From: Chryseobacterium gambrini
GTDB lineage: Bacteria > Bacteroidota > Bacteroidia > Flavobacteriales > Weeksellaceae
NCBI RefSeq assembly: GCF_900156825.1
Contig: NZ_FTOV01000013.1
Coordinates: 43,666-107,665 of the forward strand
Direction of reading: 5' to 3'
Length of the DNA stretch: 64,000 nt
Notes under the pieces: model-generated
Told to the model about the DNA's origin: nothing
What the model saw: the letters and a program-made list of their open reading frames with translations, nothing else
The model's database searches: none
In this document: one piece after another, positions 35,067 to 43,279 of the stretch
Layout of the letters: every line of letters begins with the position of its first letter
Position numbering within the stretch: the stretch's first letter is position 1
Translations under genes and position numbers: made by a program

Positions 35067-37085
35067 TTACCTTTGAATATTTAGTCCTAATTCTTGTGCT
35101 TTTCTCATTAATTCCTCTATTTCCTTTTCCTTGTTATATTCTTCAGGAAATTTCTCAAAGTACATATCTTCTAATTTGTATTTTAGAACAGGCTCATCAA
35201 TTATGTCAATTATTTTTTTTGCTTCTATCTTATCTGTTATTAGACTACTTTCGTCACCATTTAAATATTTAATAAGGTAATCAATTTTCTCTTTTGCAAA
35301 ATCTCCGATTAGACCATCTTTTATAAAGAAGCTATCAGCAAGAAGATCAGTTATATTTGCTCCAAAAGATTTCGTGGGTTTTTCGCCTTCTGATAAAACT
35401 TTAGTTGTAGCTGGTTCTTTTTTTAAATAAACAACATTGGTATTTGGAATATCGGACAGAGTTAATGGATCATGTGTTGCAAAAATTATCTGGATATTTT
35501 TAATTTTATCTTTCAAAGAGTTTATTAGAATAGGTAAAGTTGTTGTGAGAGCATTGATATATCTCTTTTTCCATTCCGGATGAAATCCTAAGTCAGCTTC
35601 ATCTAATAAAAAAATACAATTTTCATTATATTGATGATCTCTGAGTGCTTTCAAATAATCATATATAGAAGAATATAAGTCAATCAGAGCTTTTTCTCCT
35701 GTTGATAACTTTTTTGTCGATCTAATTTCTAAAATATCTCGGCTTTTATTAGGAAGAGAATCAGTTAATTCGTCTTTAAGGAACTCATATGTTTTGATAA
35801 ATTTATTGAAAGCTTCCAAGTCCAACTTTTGAATATCTATTTCAAGTCCACCTTCAAATTCTGTAGTTGAATCATCATCTATAAATTGATTTATCTGCTC
35901 AATAAAATCTAATATATTTTTAAAAATAATTATATGCTTTTTTATTGCTTCATTTATATATACTTTTTCAAATCCAGATATTTTGCCTTTAATCAAGTTA
36001 TTGTTGTTTTTTAATTCTTCTAATAAAATTTCAGAATCTTTAATATTTAGTTCATCCTTGCCGTTTAGTAAAACGTTATAAAAGAATTTGCTTGTTTGAA
36101 TAATATATTTATTGAAAAAATGATGCAATTTGTCTGTAAAATTTTCTGCTTCTAAAATTTTATTAAAATCATATCCTCCATTATCATTATTCATAGTAAA
36201 AGTATCATTGATAACTAAGAATGAGAGAAGGTTTACTTCCAAATTTTTTTTAAAATCTTTTCCGTCATGAAGAAGATGAGATGTTTCTTCTGAGTTTTTA
36301 TAAATATCCCAAATCTCATGCAATTCTTCTTGTACACCTTTATGATTATTAAAATATTCCTCAACAGCATCTTCACTAGAAAAGCAATAGGGTTTATATT
36401 TTGCCAATTCCATCAAATCATTTCTAACTCTGTAAAAGTTATTTCCTATTGTGGTCTGTATATAAACCTTTTCAAAGTCATCTTTATAGAGAGAGTTCGC
36501 TTTAATTATTAATTTTTCATAAAAAGGAAAATGGTCATATGATTTTTTTAGATTTTCAACTAGTTCAGTGTTTTTCAGAAAAAATAAATGTCTTTGAATG
36601 TTTTGAAGATAGAATGTAGAAATTGAATCGCTGTAATGATAGATCAAACTTATTGGTGAGTTGATGTCCGTTAAATCATAATCAATAACTGGAGAATAAT
36701 AAATTGTTTCAATTTGATTTCTTTGAATTTTAGTAACTTCATCAATTTCAAATTTTTCAGAGAAATAACAATAACTATCTTCTAATAAATTTTCAAAAAT
36801 GAAAATAGCATCAAACATTCTATCTTGTCTATCATAAGGTGAGAATATTTTATTTAGATTTCTGAAAACACTAGTTTTTCCGGCTCCATTTTCTCCCACA
36901 ATTGCTGAAACTAATGATATATTATTACTCCAAAAGTTTTCAATATAATTGCTATTAGGGGTTCTTATTACTTCATATTTATTTTCTTGTTTATATTGTA
37001 TGTTGTAAATGTACTTACCTCCAAGATTTACTAATGATTCAGAAAATAAAAAATGGTCTTTTGTGTAGATTGCTACAAGTCTCAT
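35067..37085 (-). CDS. SMC/ABC-type ATPase, probable sensor of a two-gene defence system (PtuA-like)
   Basis: A 672-residue ATPase. Walker A is GENGAGKT (residues 64-71), a long helical insertion follows, the ABC signature is KLSTGEKALIDLYSS, Walker B is CIFLLDEADLGFHPEWKK, and the switch His is in IIFATHDPLTLSDIP. It lacks membrane segments. Such ABC-type ATPases sense infection in several defence systems and partner with nucleases. It is the first gene of the operon with the HNH nuclease. A -7-like TATCTTTA lies just upstream on the minus strand (37108-37101), and a hairpin at 37131-37146 lies further upstream. The operon looks even more AT-rich than its surroundings, a sign of transfer. 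Confidence 0.78.
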   Translation of the reverse strand: MRLVAIYTKDHFLFSESLVNLGGKYIYNIQYKQENKYEVIRTPNSNYIENFWSNNISLVSAIVGENGAGKTSVFRNLNKIFSPYDRQDRMFDAIFIFENLLEDSYCYFSEKFEIDEVTKIQRNQIETIYYSPVIDYDLTDINSPISLIYHYSDSISTFYLQNIQRHLFFLKNTELVENLKKSYDHFPFYEKLIIKANSLYKDDFEKVYIQTTIGNNFYRVRNDLMELAKYKPYCFSSEDAVEEYFNNHKGVQEELHEIWDIYKNSEETSHLLHDGKDFKKNLEVNLLSFLVINDTFTMNNDNGGYDFNKILEAENFTDKLHHFFNKYIIQTSKFFYNVLLNGKDELNIKDSEILLEELKNNNNLIKGKISGFEKVYINEAIKKHIIIFKNILDFIEQINQFIDDDSTTEFEGGLEIDIQKLDLEAFNKFIKTYEFLKDELTDSLPNKSRDILEIRSTKKLSTGEKALIDLYSSIYDYLKALRDHQYNENCIFLLDEADLGFHPEWKKRYINALTTTLPILINSLKDKIKNIQIIFATHDPLTLSDIPNTNVVYLKKEPATTKVLSEGEKPTKSFGANITDLLADSFFIKDGLIGDFAKEKIDYLIKYLNGDESSLITDKIEAKKIIDIIDEPVLKYKLEDMYFEKFPEEYNKEKEIEELMRKAQELGLNIQR

Positions 37086-37100
37086 GGTTTTTTGTTTTGA

Positions 37101-37108
37101 TAAAGATA
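37101..37108 (-). promoter_or_regulatory. Possible -7 element of the ATPase/HNH operon
   Basis: On the minus strand TATCTTTA, one mismatch to TAnnTTTG, 16 bases before the ATG. Confidence 0.4.
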
Positions 37109-37130
37109 TGATTTCTCCACAAAAAAAATA

Positions 37131-37146
37131 TTACGGAAAGCCGTAA
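37131..37146 (-). terminator. Hairpin between the defence operon and the + strand gene
   Basis: TTACGG / CCGTAA with AAAG loop; on the minus strand followed by TATTTTTTTT. It lies upstream of the ATPase ATG. Confidence 0.45.
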
Positions 37147-37218
37147 CTTTTAATTACTATCAATCCGGTGTTCATTTATTCTAAATAATTTACATAACAT
37201 TGCAAAAAAAAATATTCC

Positions 37219-37770
37219 ATGAAAATTTTCAAATTTATTTCAGTTGTAACTGCAATTGTATTCTTCGGGGTTACTATCAATGCACAAAAAAAGAAACCGG
37301 CAGCAGCTTCAAAATCAGGACCTATCGAAATGCCTGCAGGCACGGAAACGCAGTCGATCCCTAATGAAGAAAAATTCACAGATATGATTACGAAAATCAA
37401 TGAAGCCGTTGTTTTTAAGTATGATGAAAGTTATAAAAATGCAGATGTATACATTATGAAGAATGGTAAGGAAACATTGATGTACAAGGTAAAATCCAGT
37501 GATACGGGGGTGGATAAAAAACTGAATGCGAGAGTCTATAATAAGAAAGTATACAGCGCTGACGGAAAACAACTTTTATTTACTTATGAGACGGAAACTG
37601 CTGTGAGCAGTTTAATAAAGTTCATCTTCAATTTCCCGGAAAAGAAATCTCTTATTCTTGATTTTTCAAATATATATGAACATGATGCCTACACCATGGG
37701 TAAATCAGAAACTTTTGAAAAGTATCCTGTTTTTTATTATTATTCGTTTTATACGAATGCGAAAAAATGA
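37219..37770 (+). CDS. Hypothetical exported protein
   Basis: A 183-residue protein with a signal peptide (MKIFKFISVVTAIVFFGVTI, cleavage after NAQ) and a Lys/Ala-rich stretch next. The mature part looks beta-rich and ends KYPVFYYYSFYTNAKK. No family recognised. It is divergent from the defence operon and likely belongs to the core genome rather than to it. Confidence 0.6.
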   Translation: MKIFKFISVVTAIVFFGVTINAQKKKPAAASKSGPIEMPAGTETQSIPNEEKFTDMITKINEAVVFKYDESYKNADVYIMKNGKETLMYKVKSSDTGVDKKLNARVYNKKVYSADGKQLLFTYETETAVSSLIKFIFNFPEKKSLILDFSNIYEHDAYTMGKSETFEKYPVFYYYSFYTNAKK

Positions 37771-37811
37771 TTTACGTCCCATAAAGTTACTGTTCCGGAA
37801 ATCAGGAAATC

Positions 37812-37886
37812 TTCCATAGAAAGAGAAGAATTTGTATAGGATTTTATGAAGAAATGGGATATAACCAAAGCATTTTTGAGCTTGGA
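37812..37886 (+). pseudogene. Remnant of a GNAT acetyltransferase C-terminus
   Basis: In one frame the text reads ...CIGFYEEMGYNQSIFELG, the kind of C-terminal helix-strand seen in GNAT N-acetyltransferases (FYEKxGF-type). There is no start or catalytic core upstream, and the frame runs straight into an R4 repeat and stops at 37922. So it is a decayed end of a lost gene. Confidence 0.45.
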
Positions 37887-37997
37887 AGTACAGCACGGAT
37901 TGTAAATCCGCGCTATCGGGTTTGATATTGCTCAAAGTCGGGAAACTTTGCGCAGCGCGGTTTGGGAGTACAGCACGGTTTCAAATCCGCGCTATCG
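37884..37997. repeat. Two direct copies of repeat R4 around an R3 copy
   Basis: GTACAGCACGG...AAATCCGCGCTATCG occurs at 37884-37920 and again at 37965-37997, with an R3 element (TCAAAGTCGGGAAACTTTGC) at 37928-37960 between them. Confidence 0.7.
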
Positions 37998-38041
37998 AAA
38001 GGTTTTCAATAAACTGTAACAGAGAAGACTTTATTTGGCAA

Positions 38042-38446
38042 TCAGACTTTTACATAATACAGGGATTTTCCCAGCTTATCTTCAAGATGCCTTATATAAT
38101 CATCCTCTGTTAATCCAATGTTGTATTTTTCCCAAGGGGCAGTTAAAGTCTCAGTTTTTTTAAGATATGTGTTTATCAATTCCAATATTGACTTCCTGTT
38201 CAATGTTTCTCCCTGATAGTTTGTAAGTCTTTCAGACTCTTCATGATTATTGATCGTATTGTATAACATCAATAATTGATTCTTAAAGTTATTTTCGCCA
38301 AATAAAATGATCGAATTTTCCAGTGTGGTATTTAACAAATGTGGAAAATGAAAAACAGGAGTATACACTTTGTAAGGTTCTCCCCATTCGAATTTCTTTT
38401 CTTCAATCTTGCATTGGGGTACTGTGCTGTCGTCTATATAATTCAT
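38042..38446 (-). CDS. Hypothetical protein
   Basis: A 134-residue soluble acidic protein. I chose the ATG at 38446 (MNYIDDSTVPQCKIEEKKFE); a TTG start 12 codons upstream would overlap the preceding gene. It contains WGEPYKVYTPVFHFPHLLN. No recognised domain. It is the second gene of a two-gene operon with the 188-aa protein, in an area of repeats and unknown genes. Confidence 0.5.
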   Translation of the reverse strand: MNYIDDSTVPQCKIEEKKFEWGEPYKVYTPVFHFPHLLNTTLENSIILFGENNFKNQLLMLYNTINNHEESERLTNYQGETLNRKSILELINTYLKKTETLTAPWEKYNIGLTEDDYIRHLEDKLGKSLYYVKV

Positions 38447-38471
38447 ATTATTTCTGCTCTCGAAAAGTATT

Positions 38472-39038
38472 TTAGATTTCAAGCGGCTTCAGGGTGATTT
38501 TATCGATATCGACGGATTCTATTTTTTCTAAGTGGATTAAAAATTCCATCCAGCTAAGGATATGCTCTTCTTTAAGGGAATAAACATTTAATTTCCAGAT
38601 TCCCGTTGGTATTTCTATCAATGGCAATTCATATTTAAAATATTCTTCTTTTGTTACATCTCCGCTTCCGTTTAAAATGTTTTTAAGGGTTAATGAGCTG
38701 TCGATATGGGCTTCTAAATCACCGTTATGATTATGGCACATTTGGGTAAAATCTGCATGAGAAACAGCGCGGATTTGATCTCCGGGTTCTGCTTTTAAGT
38801 AGTTGTAAGAATCGTGAAATTCCCATCTATTGCTGTCTATTTCGTCTTTATTAAAAACAAAATCGACCTGTTCTACTGCTTCATCAGTAGTAATAATGTG
38901 GATGATTCCCTGTTTTAATAATTCTGATAATCCATCGGGATAGTCATAATTGAATTCTTTATCCGAATAATAGTTTTTACACCTGGTTATATTAGCAAAA
39001 ATAAGTACGCCTTCTGTATTTAATCCTTCGAGAACCAT
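38472..39038 (-). CDS. Hypothetical protein
   Basis: A 188-residue protein starting MVLEGLNTEGVLIFANITRC. It is soluble, acidic, alpha/beta in appearance, with EFHDSYNYLKAEPGDQIRAV and a C-terminal WMEFLIHLEKIESVDIDKI. No family recognised. It precedes the 134-aa gene by 25 bases. The pair could be accessory or immunity-like, but nothing in the sequence proves it. Confidence 0.5.
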   Translation of the reverse strand: MVLEGLNTEGVLIFANITRCKNYYSDKEFNYDYPDGLSELLKQGIIHIITTDEAVEQVDFVFNKDEIDSNRWEFHDSYNYLKAEPGDQIRAVSHADFTQMCHNHNGDLEAHIDSSLTLKNILNGSGDVTKEEYFKYELPLIEIPTGIWKLNVYSLKEEHILSWMEFLIHLEKIESVDIDKITLKPLEI

Positions 39039-39359
39039 GGTCTGTTTGTTTAAAAATTATAGTGAGAACTTTAAATGGGCAGAGTTTCTGAATTTATTAT
39101 GCAGAATTTCTACGGGGTAAAGTTTTATATCCTGAGCAAATTAAGTATAATTATGATATTTCGCAAACTTGTTTTTTACACAGAAGCGGTATTCGAAATA
39201 AGCCCGGCGTTCCGTAGGAACGCTATCTTTAAAAAATTGCCGCATTAAATATACCAATCCTACGGATTGATTGCCGGATTTATTTTTATTTCTACACAGA
39301 TTCTGCTCCTAAAGGAGCAGCTTTTTTATTATTTTAAACCATTTAATCATTAAAAAGGT
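39039..39359. other. Intergenic region with hairpin repeats
   Basis: No gene. It holds GCGTTCCGTAGGAACGC (39208-39224 region), CAATCCTACGGATTG, and an R2 copy TCTACACAGATTCTGCTCC at 39289-39320. Confidence 0.55.
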
Positions 39360-40379
39360 TTATCTGTCTCTAAATTCCTGTGGAACACCGGATAATTCTG
39401 CCAAATCTATTTCTAAGCGGGTATTTCCCTCATCTGCTTCAGCTCCTGCGGTGAATGCTCCATATACTTTATTTAAAACCAGCCTTGCAATTCCATCAGT
39501 AACCGCAATGATGGGGTTATCATTGTTAAAAGTAGGGTGTAAATGGAATTTAACAAACCCGGTAAGAGGATTTGCCGGATTTGTACTGCATACTTCAAGG
39601 GTTACCTTATATAATGCAGGATTTTCTGAAGGTTCTATTTTTGCCGTAATTTTTCTTTCATTACATTCAGATTTTCCACCCCATTTTGATTTTTGAGGGT
39701 CATCCGGATCATTCGTAGCAATATTGTTTACTTCTGCTTTTACTTCATCAAACTTTTCAGAGATTGTTTTTCCGCCGCCTAAATCGGTCATTTTTTGCTG
39801 TGTATCATTAATGACTTCAGCCATTGCATTGACTTTTTTATCTAAATCATCTTCTACTTTTTTTACCATACCAATAAAATGAAGTCTTGTCCATAGATAA
39901 ACGGATAAAAAGCCAATAATAAGAAAATACAATATTACAGCGATGGCTATTTTTTCGCCAGAATCTTTATTCTGAAATATTATCGAAAAATATTTTCCCA
40001 CACGCGCTAAAAATTCAGGAATATTATTCAATTGAGTTAAGCCCACTCCGACAATAATCTTTGTAAGCCAGTCACTGATCTGAACAAGATTATCATTTTG
40101 CGTAACTGAAGGTTTTCTGTCATGATTATTTGTATCTGAGTTTAAAATTTTTGGTACTCCAAATAAAAATCCTGAAAGCCCCCCAATTCCAAAACTGGCT
40201 CCTCCAATAAAGATGCATGCTCCTGTAAGTTCCAGATAAGCCATTATTCCTCCTTTCATATTCAAGGTGTTTAAGCCGATAAGAAAGCAGATTACTATTC
40301 CGACAATAATGGAAAAGAGTAAGAAATCCCAAATGCTTTTAAGATCTCTGTTTTTTTGTTTTAATGTTAATTCTGGCAT
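39360..40379 (-). CDS. Membrane protein with C-terminal pYEATS domain
   Basis: A 339-residue protein. Membrane segments lie at about 17-36, 50-75 (GGASFGIGGLSGFLFGVPK) and 144-166, followed by a coiled-coil linker (about 170-215). The C-terminal 100 residues (KITAKIEP ... GFVKFHLHPTFNNDNPIIAV ... GAFTAGAEADEGNTRLEIDL) match my memory of the prokaryotic YEATS (pYEATS) domain, which is linked to immunity and conflict systems. It probably senses a ligand at the inner membrane. It stands alone near the defence genes. Confidence 0.7.
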   Translation of the reverse strand: MPELTLKQKNRDLKSIWDFLLFSIIVGIVICFLIGLNTLNMKGGIMAYLELTGACIFIGGASFGIGGLSGFLFGVPKILNSDTNNHDRKPSVTQNDNLVQISDWLTKIIVGVGLTQLNNIPEFLARVGKYFSIIFQNKDSGEKIAIAVILYFLIIGFLSVYLWTRLHFIGMVKKVEDDLDKKVNAMAEVINDTQQKMTDLGGGKTISEKFDEVKAEVNNIATNDPDDPQKSKWGGKSECNERKITAKIEPSENPALYKVTLEVCSTNPANPLTGFVKFHLHPTFNNDNPIIAVTDGIARLVLNKVYGAFTAGAEADEGNTRLEIDLAELSGVPQEFRDR

Positions 40380-40802
40380 GATTATAAATTTTCTTATACG
40401 AAATTCTTACATATTCCAGAATTAATCCATTACTATTTTGTGTTATTTTTTGTTGGAATCTTCGGATTACTTTTTCATCAGGCTTCATTTAAAATTCAAT
40501 CTCTAAAATAAATTGAAATTCAATGAATTGAAATTCCAAAGATTTGTTTGGTGTGCTTATTTTTCGTATATTTGTTAACTTATTAAAAGAAATCTCTGTC
40601 TTTACTTTCTGTGATCGTTTAGAATATTTTATTTACTTCCGTTTCAATTTATGCCTTTTTAAGGGCATTCACATTAATAAAAGCACTCAGAAACCCTTTA
40701 ATAACAGGTTCGGAATTTGGTGGATACCATCATTGAAAAGGGCGATTTCCCTGATTTTTCCGAAGCTTAAAATAACTGTAAAATAAAAATTCAATAAAAT
40801 AT
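40380..40802. other. Promoter and long 5' leader of the cold-shock gene
   Basis: An exact TATATTTG lies at 40567-40574 with upstream TTG-rich sequence. It would give a leader of about 220 nt before the ATG at 40803. The short ORF in this leader has no start context and looks spurious. Confidence 0.5.
40567..40574 (+). promoter_or_regulatory. -7 element, promoter of the cold-shock gene
   Basis: TATATTTG, an exact TAnnTTTG. Confidence 0.5.
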
Positions 40803-41237
40803 ATGGCAGATTCTTTCTCTAAAAAAGAAAATTTCAAGAAAAAACAGCAAAAACTAAAAGAAAAAGCAATGCGCCGTGAAGAGCGTAAGGAAAACAATGA
40901 TAAAGGGAAAAGCCTGAACGAAATGTTCATGTATGTAGATGCGAACGGACAACTTACTTCTACACCACCGGATCAGGCTGAAAGAGAGGAAATTGATATC
41001 AACAATATCCAGTTGGGAGCAGCTCCTATTGAGGCTGAAGAAACTGTAAAAACAGGAATTGTAACTTTTTTAAGCGAAAAAGGATACGGTTTCATCACGG
41101 AAGATAAGACTAAAGAAAATATTTTCTTCCACAACAACAACTGCATTGACCAGATTAAGAAAGGAAATAAAGTTTCTTTCGAAAAGGAAAAATCTCCGAA
41201 AGGTTTTTCTGCAATGGAGATCAGATTGGTAAAATAA
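40803..41237 (+). CDS. Cold-shock domain protein with N-terminal basic extension
   Basis: A 144-residue protein. The C-terminal 62 residues are a cold-shock OB fold: KTGIVTFLSEKGYGFITEDK, with RNP1-like GYGFIT and RNP2-like IFFHNNN, then VSFEKEKSPKGFSAMEI. The first 45 residues are Lys/Arg/Glu-rich and helical, a common arrangement in Flavobacteriia. It binds single-stranded RNA or DNA and probably acts as an RNA chaperone. The long leader is reminiscent of cspA-type temperature control. Ends at a shared terminator with the RNA-repair operon. Confidence 0.88.
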   Translation: MADSFSKKENFKKKQQKLKEKAMRREERKENNDKGKSLNEMFMYVDANGQLTSTPPDQAEREEIDINNIQLGAAPIEAEETVKTGIVTFLSEKGYGFITEDKTKENIFFHNNNCIDQIKKGNKVSFEKEKSPKGFSAMEIRLVK

Positions 41238-41258
41238 ATATCAGATAATAGATAAAAT

Positions 41259-41284
41259 AAAGCTTCAGAAATGAAGCTTTATTT
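41259..41284. terminator. Bidirectional terminator
   Basis: AAAGCTTCA / TGAAGCTTT stem with A/T-rich flanks, between convergent genes. Confidence 0.7.
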
Positions 41285-42364
41285 GTTTTTATAGAGTTCC
41301 TCGCGGATCTGAACTAATATTTTTGTGGTTTTTTCCAGATCCGGAACATCGGGTAGAGTAGAAGCAGCATGATAATGTTCAATAGAAGCAATAAGGTCTT
41401 CCGCTTTTTTTAATACTTCTTCATACGACCGGTTTCCGGCTTTGATGTCAAGTAATTCTTCGCGGTTTTCCACGCGGATATTCAGAGAATTGTTTTTAAA
41501 AATCTGTTCGCACGACTGTAATAAACGAATCGTGTGCATCATGTTTTTGCTGTCGTAATTCTGTCCGTGATTCTGATTGACGTTGTAGCGGTCTTCATTG
41601 CGTTCGGAAACCCACTTCCAGTATTCGCGGTAATCTTTGCAGTAGGTAGAATAGGCATCTAGGTTGTAGAAAAGATAGGCAAGTGGATGCTGTCCTTTGG
41701 GAACGGAGGAAACAGAGACCTGATTTGCTTCTAGGTTCTGGATGATTCCTTTGTATCTGAAATCGCCGGACTGATCGTAAAACAGGGCAAACATTCCTTT
41801 GGTATTGTCGATGCTTACCAAGCCGCATTTTTCCTGCTGTAAACCATTCTTATTTTCGGGGGAAGAGGATTCCCGCAGCCATTTTTTCAACGGAACGGAG
41901 CCCTGATCCTGCAAAATATAACAGAAATCGAGGATGGATTTTTTCTCTTTATCCATCGGATTGAGAATCTTTTTGTTGAGTCCTTTTGCTTTTTTAATCT
42001 GGGAAACGGCATATCCTGCAAAGGTGTCTTTGCAGAGTCTGGAAAGGAAATCTTCGGGTTTCAGGAGATCCATTAAGGGATGTTTCTGTAAGATGCAGTC
42101 TTCCGGACTGGCGATAATTTCGAGGATGTTGGGATTGTTTTTCTGTAACAGTTCGATGAGTCTTCCGATTTCATAGTAGGTGATGTCGTTGGTTTCGTTA
42201 GAAATCTGGGGAATATAATTTAACCCGAAAAATTCTTCTTTCGGTAAATAATACACGCCGCGAATGTCTGTATCAGAATTTTCTGTTGCCAATCCGAAAG
42301 AACGGCTTCCGGAGATGGCTTCGAAAAGGATGAGGTTTTTGTTTTTAAGGTCCTGGATGGTCAT
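41279..42364 (-). CDS. Minimal nucleotidyltransferase (COG3541-type), last gene of the RNA-processing operon
   Basis: A 361-residue protein with a pol-beta-type nucleotidyltransferase core: FEAISGSRSFGLATENSDTD (Gly19-Ser20 and Asp31-x-Asp33), then TYYEIGRLIELLQKNNPNIL and later helical substrate-binding segments. Such proteins add nucleotides to RNA or other acceptors. A second, shorter member of the same family opens the operon (46879-47628). It is 0 bases from the upstream gene, so co-translated. Substrate unknown. Confidence 0.8.
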   Translation of the reverse strand: MTIQDLKNKNLILFEAISGSRSFGLATENSDTDIRGVYYLPKEEFFGLNYIPQISNETNDITYYEIGRLIELLQKNNPNILEIIASPEDCILQKHPLMDLLKPEDFLSRLCKDTFAGYAVSQIKKAKGLNKKILNPMDKEKKSILDFCYILQDQGSVPLKKWLRESSSPENKNGLQQEKCGLVSIDNTKGMFALFYDQSGDFRYKGIIQNLEANQVSVSSVPKGQHPLAYLFYNLDAYSTYCKDYREYWKWVSERNEDRYNVNQNHGQNYDSKNMMHTIRLLQSCEQIFKNNSLNIRVENREELLDIKAGNRSYEEVLKKAEDLIASIEHYHAASTLPDVPDLEKTTKILVQIREELYKNK

Positions 42365-43276
42365 TTAATAATCTTTAAAAAGTTCAAAATCTTCAAATTT
42401 TATTTTTTGAGATTTATTCTTAAAATATCTGTTATTTCTGTTGCTTTTAAAACCTGTTCTTCCGATTAAATTACTATTAATAAAAAGATGTGTTTCTTTG
42501 TTTTGGAAAGGAATCGTTATAAAAAAACATTTTTCGAGGTTTTTGTCAAGATCCTTAAAGCATCTGTTAAGAAAAGCAAAGTTTTCTGTTTCCGAAATAA
42601 ATTTCTCTTCCAATATAGAAAATTTATTTTGCGCTGAATCAATCATTGCTTGTAACCTATCGGAATTTTCATCAGGATAAATTTTAAAATAAGTTTTTAC
42701 AATATACTCTATAAATTCCTGTCTATAGAAAATTTTATATTCTTTAAAGTTTTTTATGGCTGAATAAATCGGATCCTGAGAATCGTCTTTGAGGTTCGCA
42801 CATGTAACTTTAACGGATTCGGGGATTTCGATTCCGTATTGGCATCTTAGATTTTCGCAATGGTTTAGAAACTCATTTTCTTCTTTGTACAAAACTTTAA
42901 CTTCTCCTTTGGCAATATTTTTTTCAATACTTACGAACAATGGATTTCGTCCCTCCTGCCAAACTCCATCTCTAAAGATTAAGGTGAAATATTTGTATTC
43001 GGCTCTGTTTTTAGCATTAAAACTGATATGAATTGTATCTCTTTCCTGAGGAGTATAATCGAAATCGAAAATGTTTCCGTGATTAAGTTTGGATGTCATA
43101 TGTTCTGCAGAGATTCTGTTTTCAAAATCTTTTACAGGCATCATGACTTTTCCGCGTATTAATGATTCCCGGGAGCCATGATAACGGTATATAGACCAAA
43201 TGTAAATGTCTTTTATGTCATTTATGTTTCCTTCAGCACAGGTGCAGAATTGTAGTTCTGTATTGGGGGTACACAT
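42365..43276 (-). CDS. Hypothetical protein, distantly paralogous to the 322-aa protein of the same operon
   Basis: A 303-residue protein. It shares with the 322-aa protein (43997-44965) the order W-x-I-x-R-Y, R-E-S-x-I-x-G, P-x-K-x-F-E, Y-T-P-Q-x-R-D and a W about 35 residues later. It starts MCTPNTELQFCTCAEGNIND (several Cys) and has a helical C-terminal half. No known motif. Sits between the two other RNA-processing genes, so a role as a specificity subunit is possible but unproven. Confidence 0.55.
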   Translation of the reverse strand: MCTPNTELQFCTCAEGNINDIKDIYIWSIYRYHGSRESLIRGKVMMPVKDFENRISAEHMTSKLNHGNIFDFDYTPQERDTIHISFNAKNRAEYKYFTLIFRDGVWQEGRNPLFVSIEKNIAKGEVKVLYKEENEFLNHCENLRCQYGIEIPESVKVTCANLKDDSQDPIYSAIKNFKEYKIFYRQEFIEYIVKTYFKIYPDENSDRLQAMIDSAQNKFSILEEKFISETENFAFLNRCFKDLDKNLEKCFFITIPFQNKETHLFINSNLIGRTGFKSNRNNRYFKNKSQKIKFEDFELFKDY

Positions 43277-43279
43277 AAT

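Noticed and set aside
40544..40786. 80-aa frame before the cold-shock gene
   Set aside because: It overlaps the promoter element and lacks a start context; likely a chance frame in the leader.
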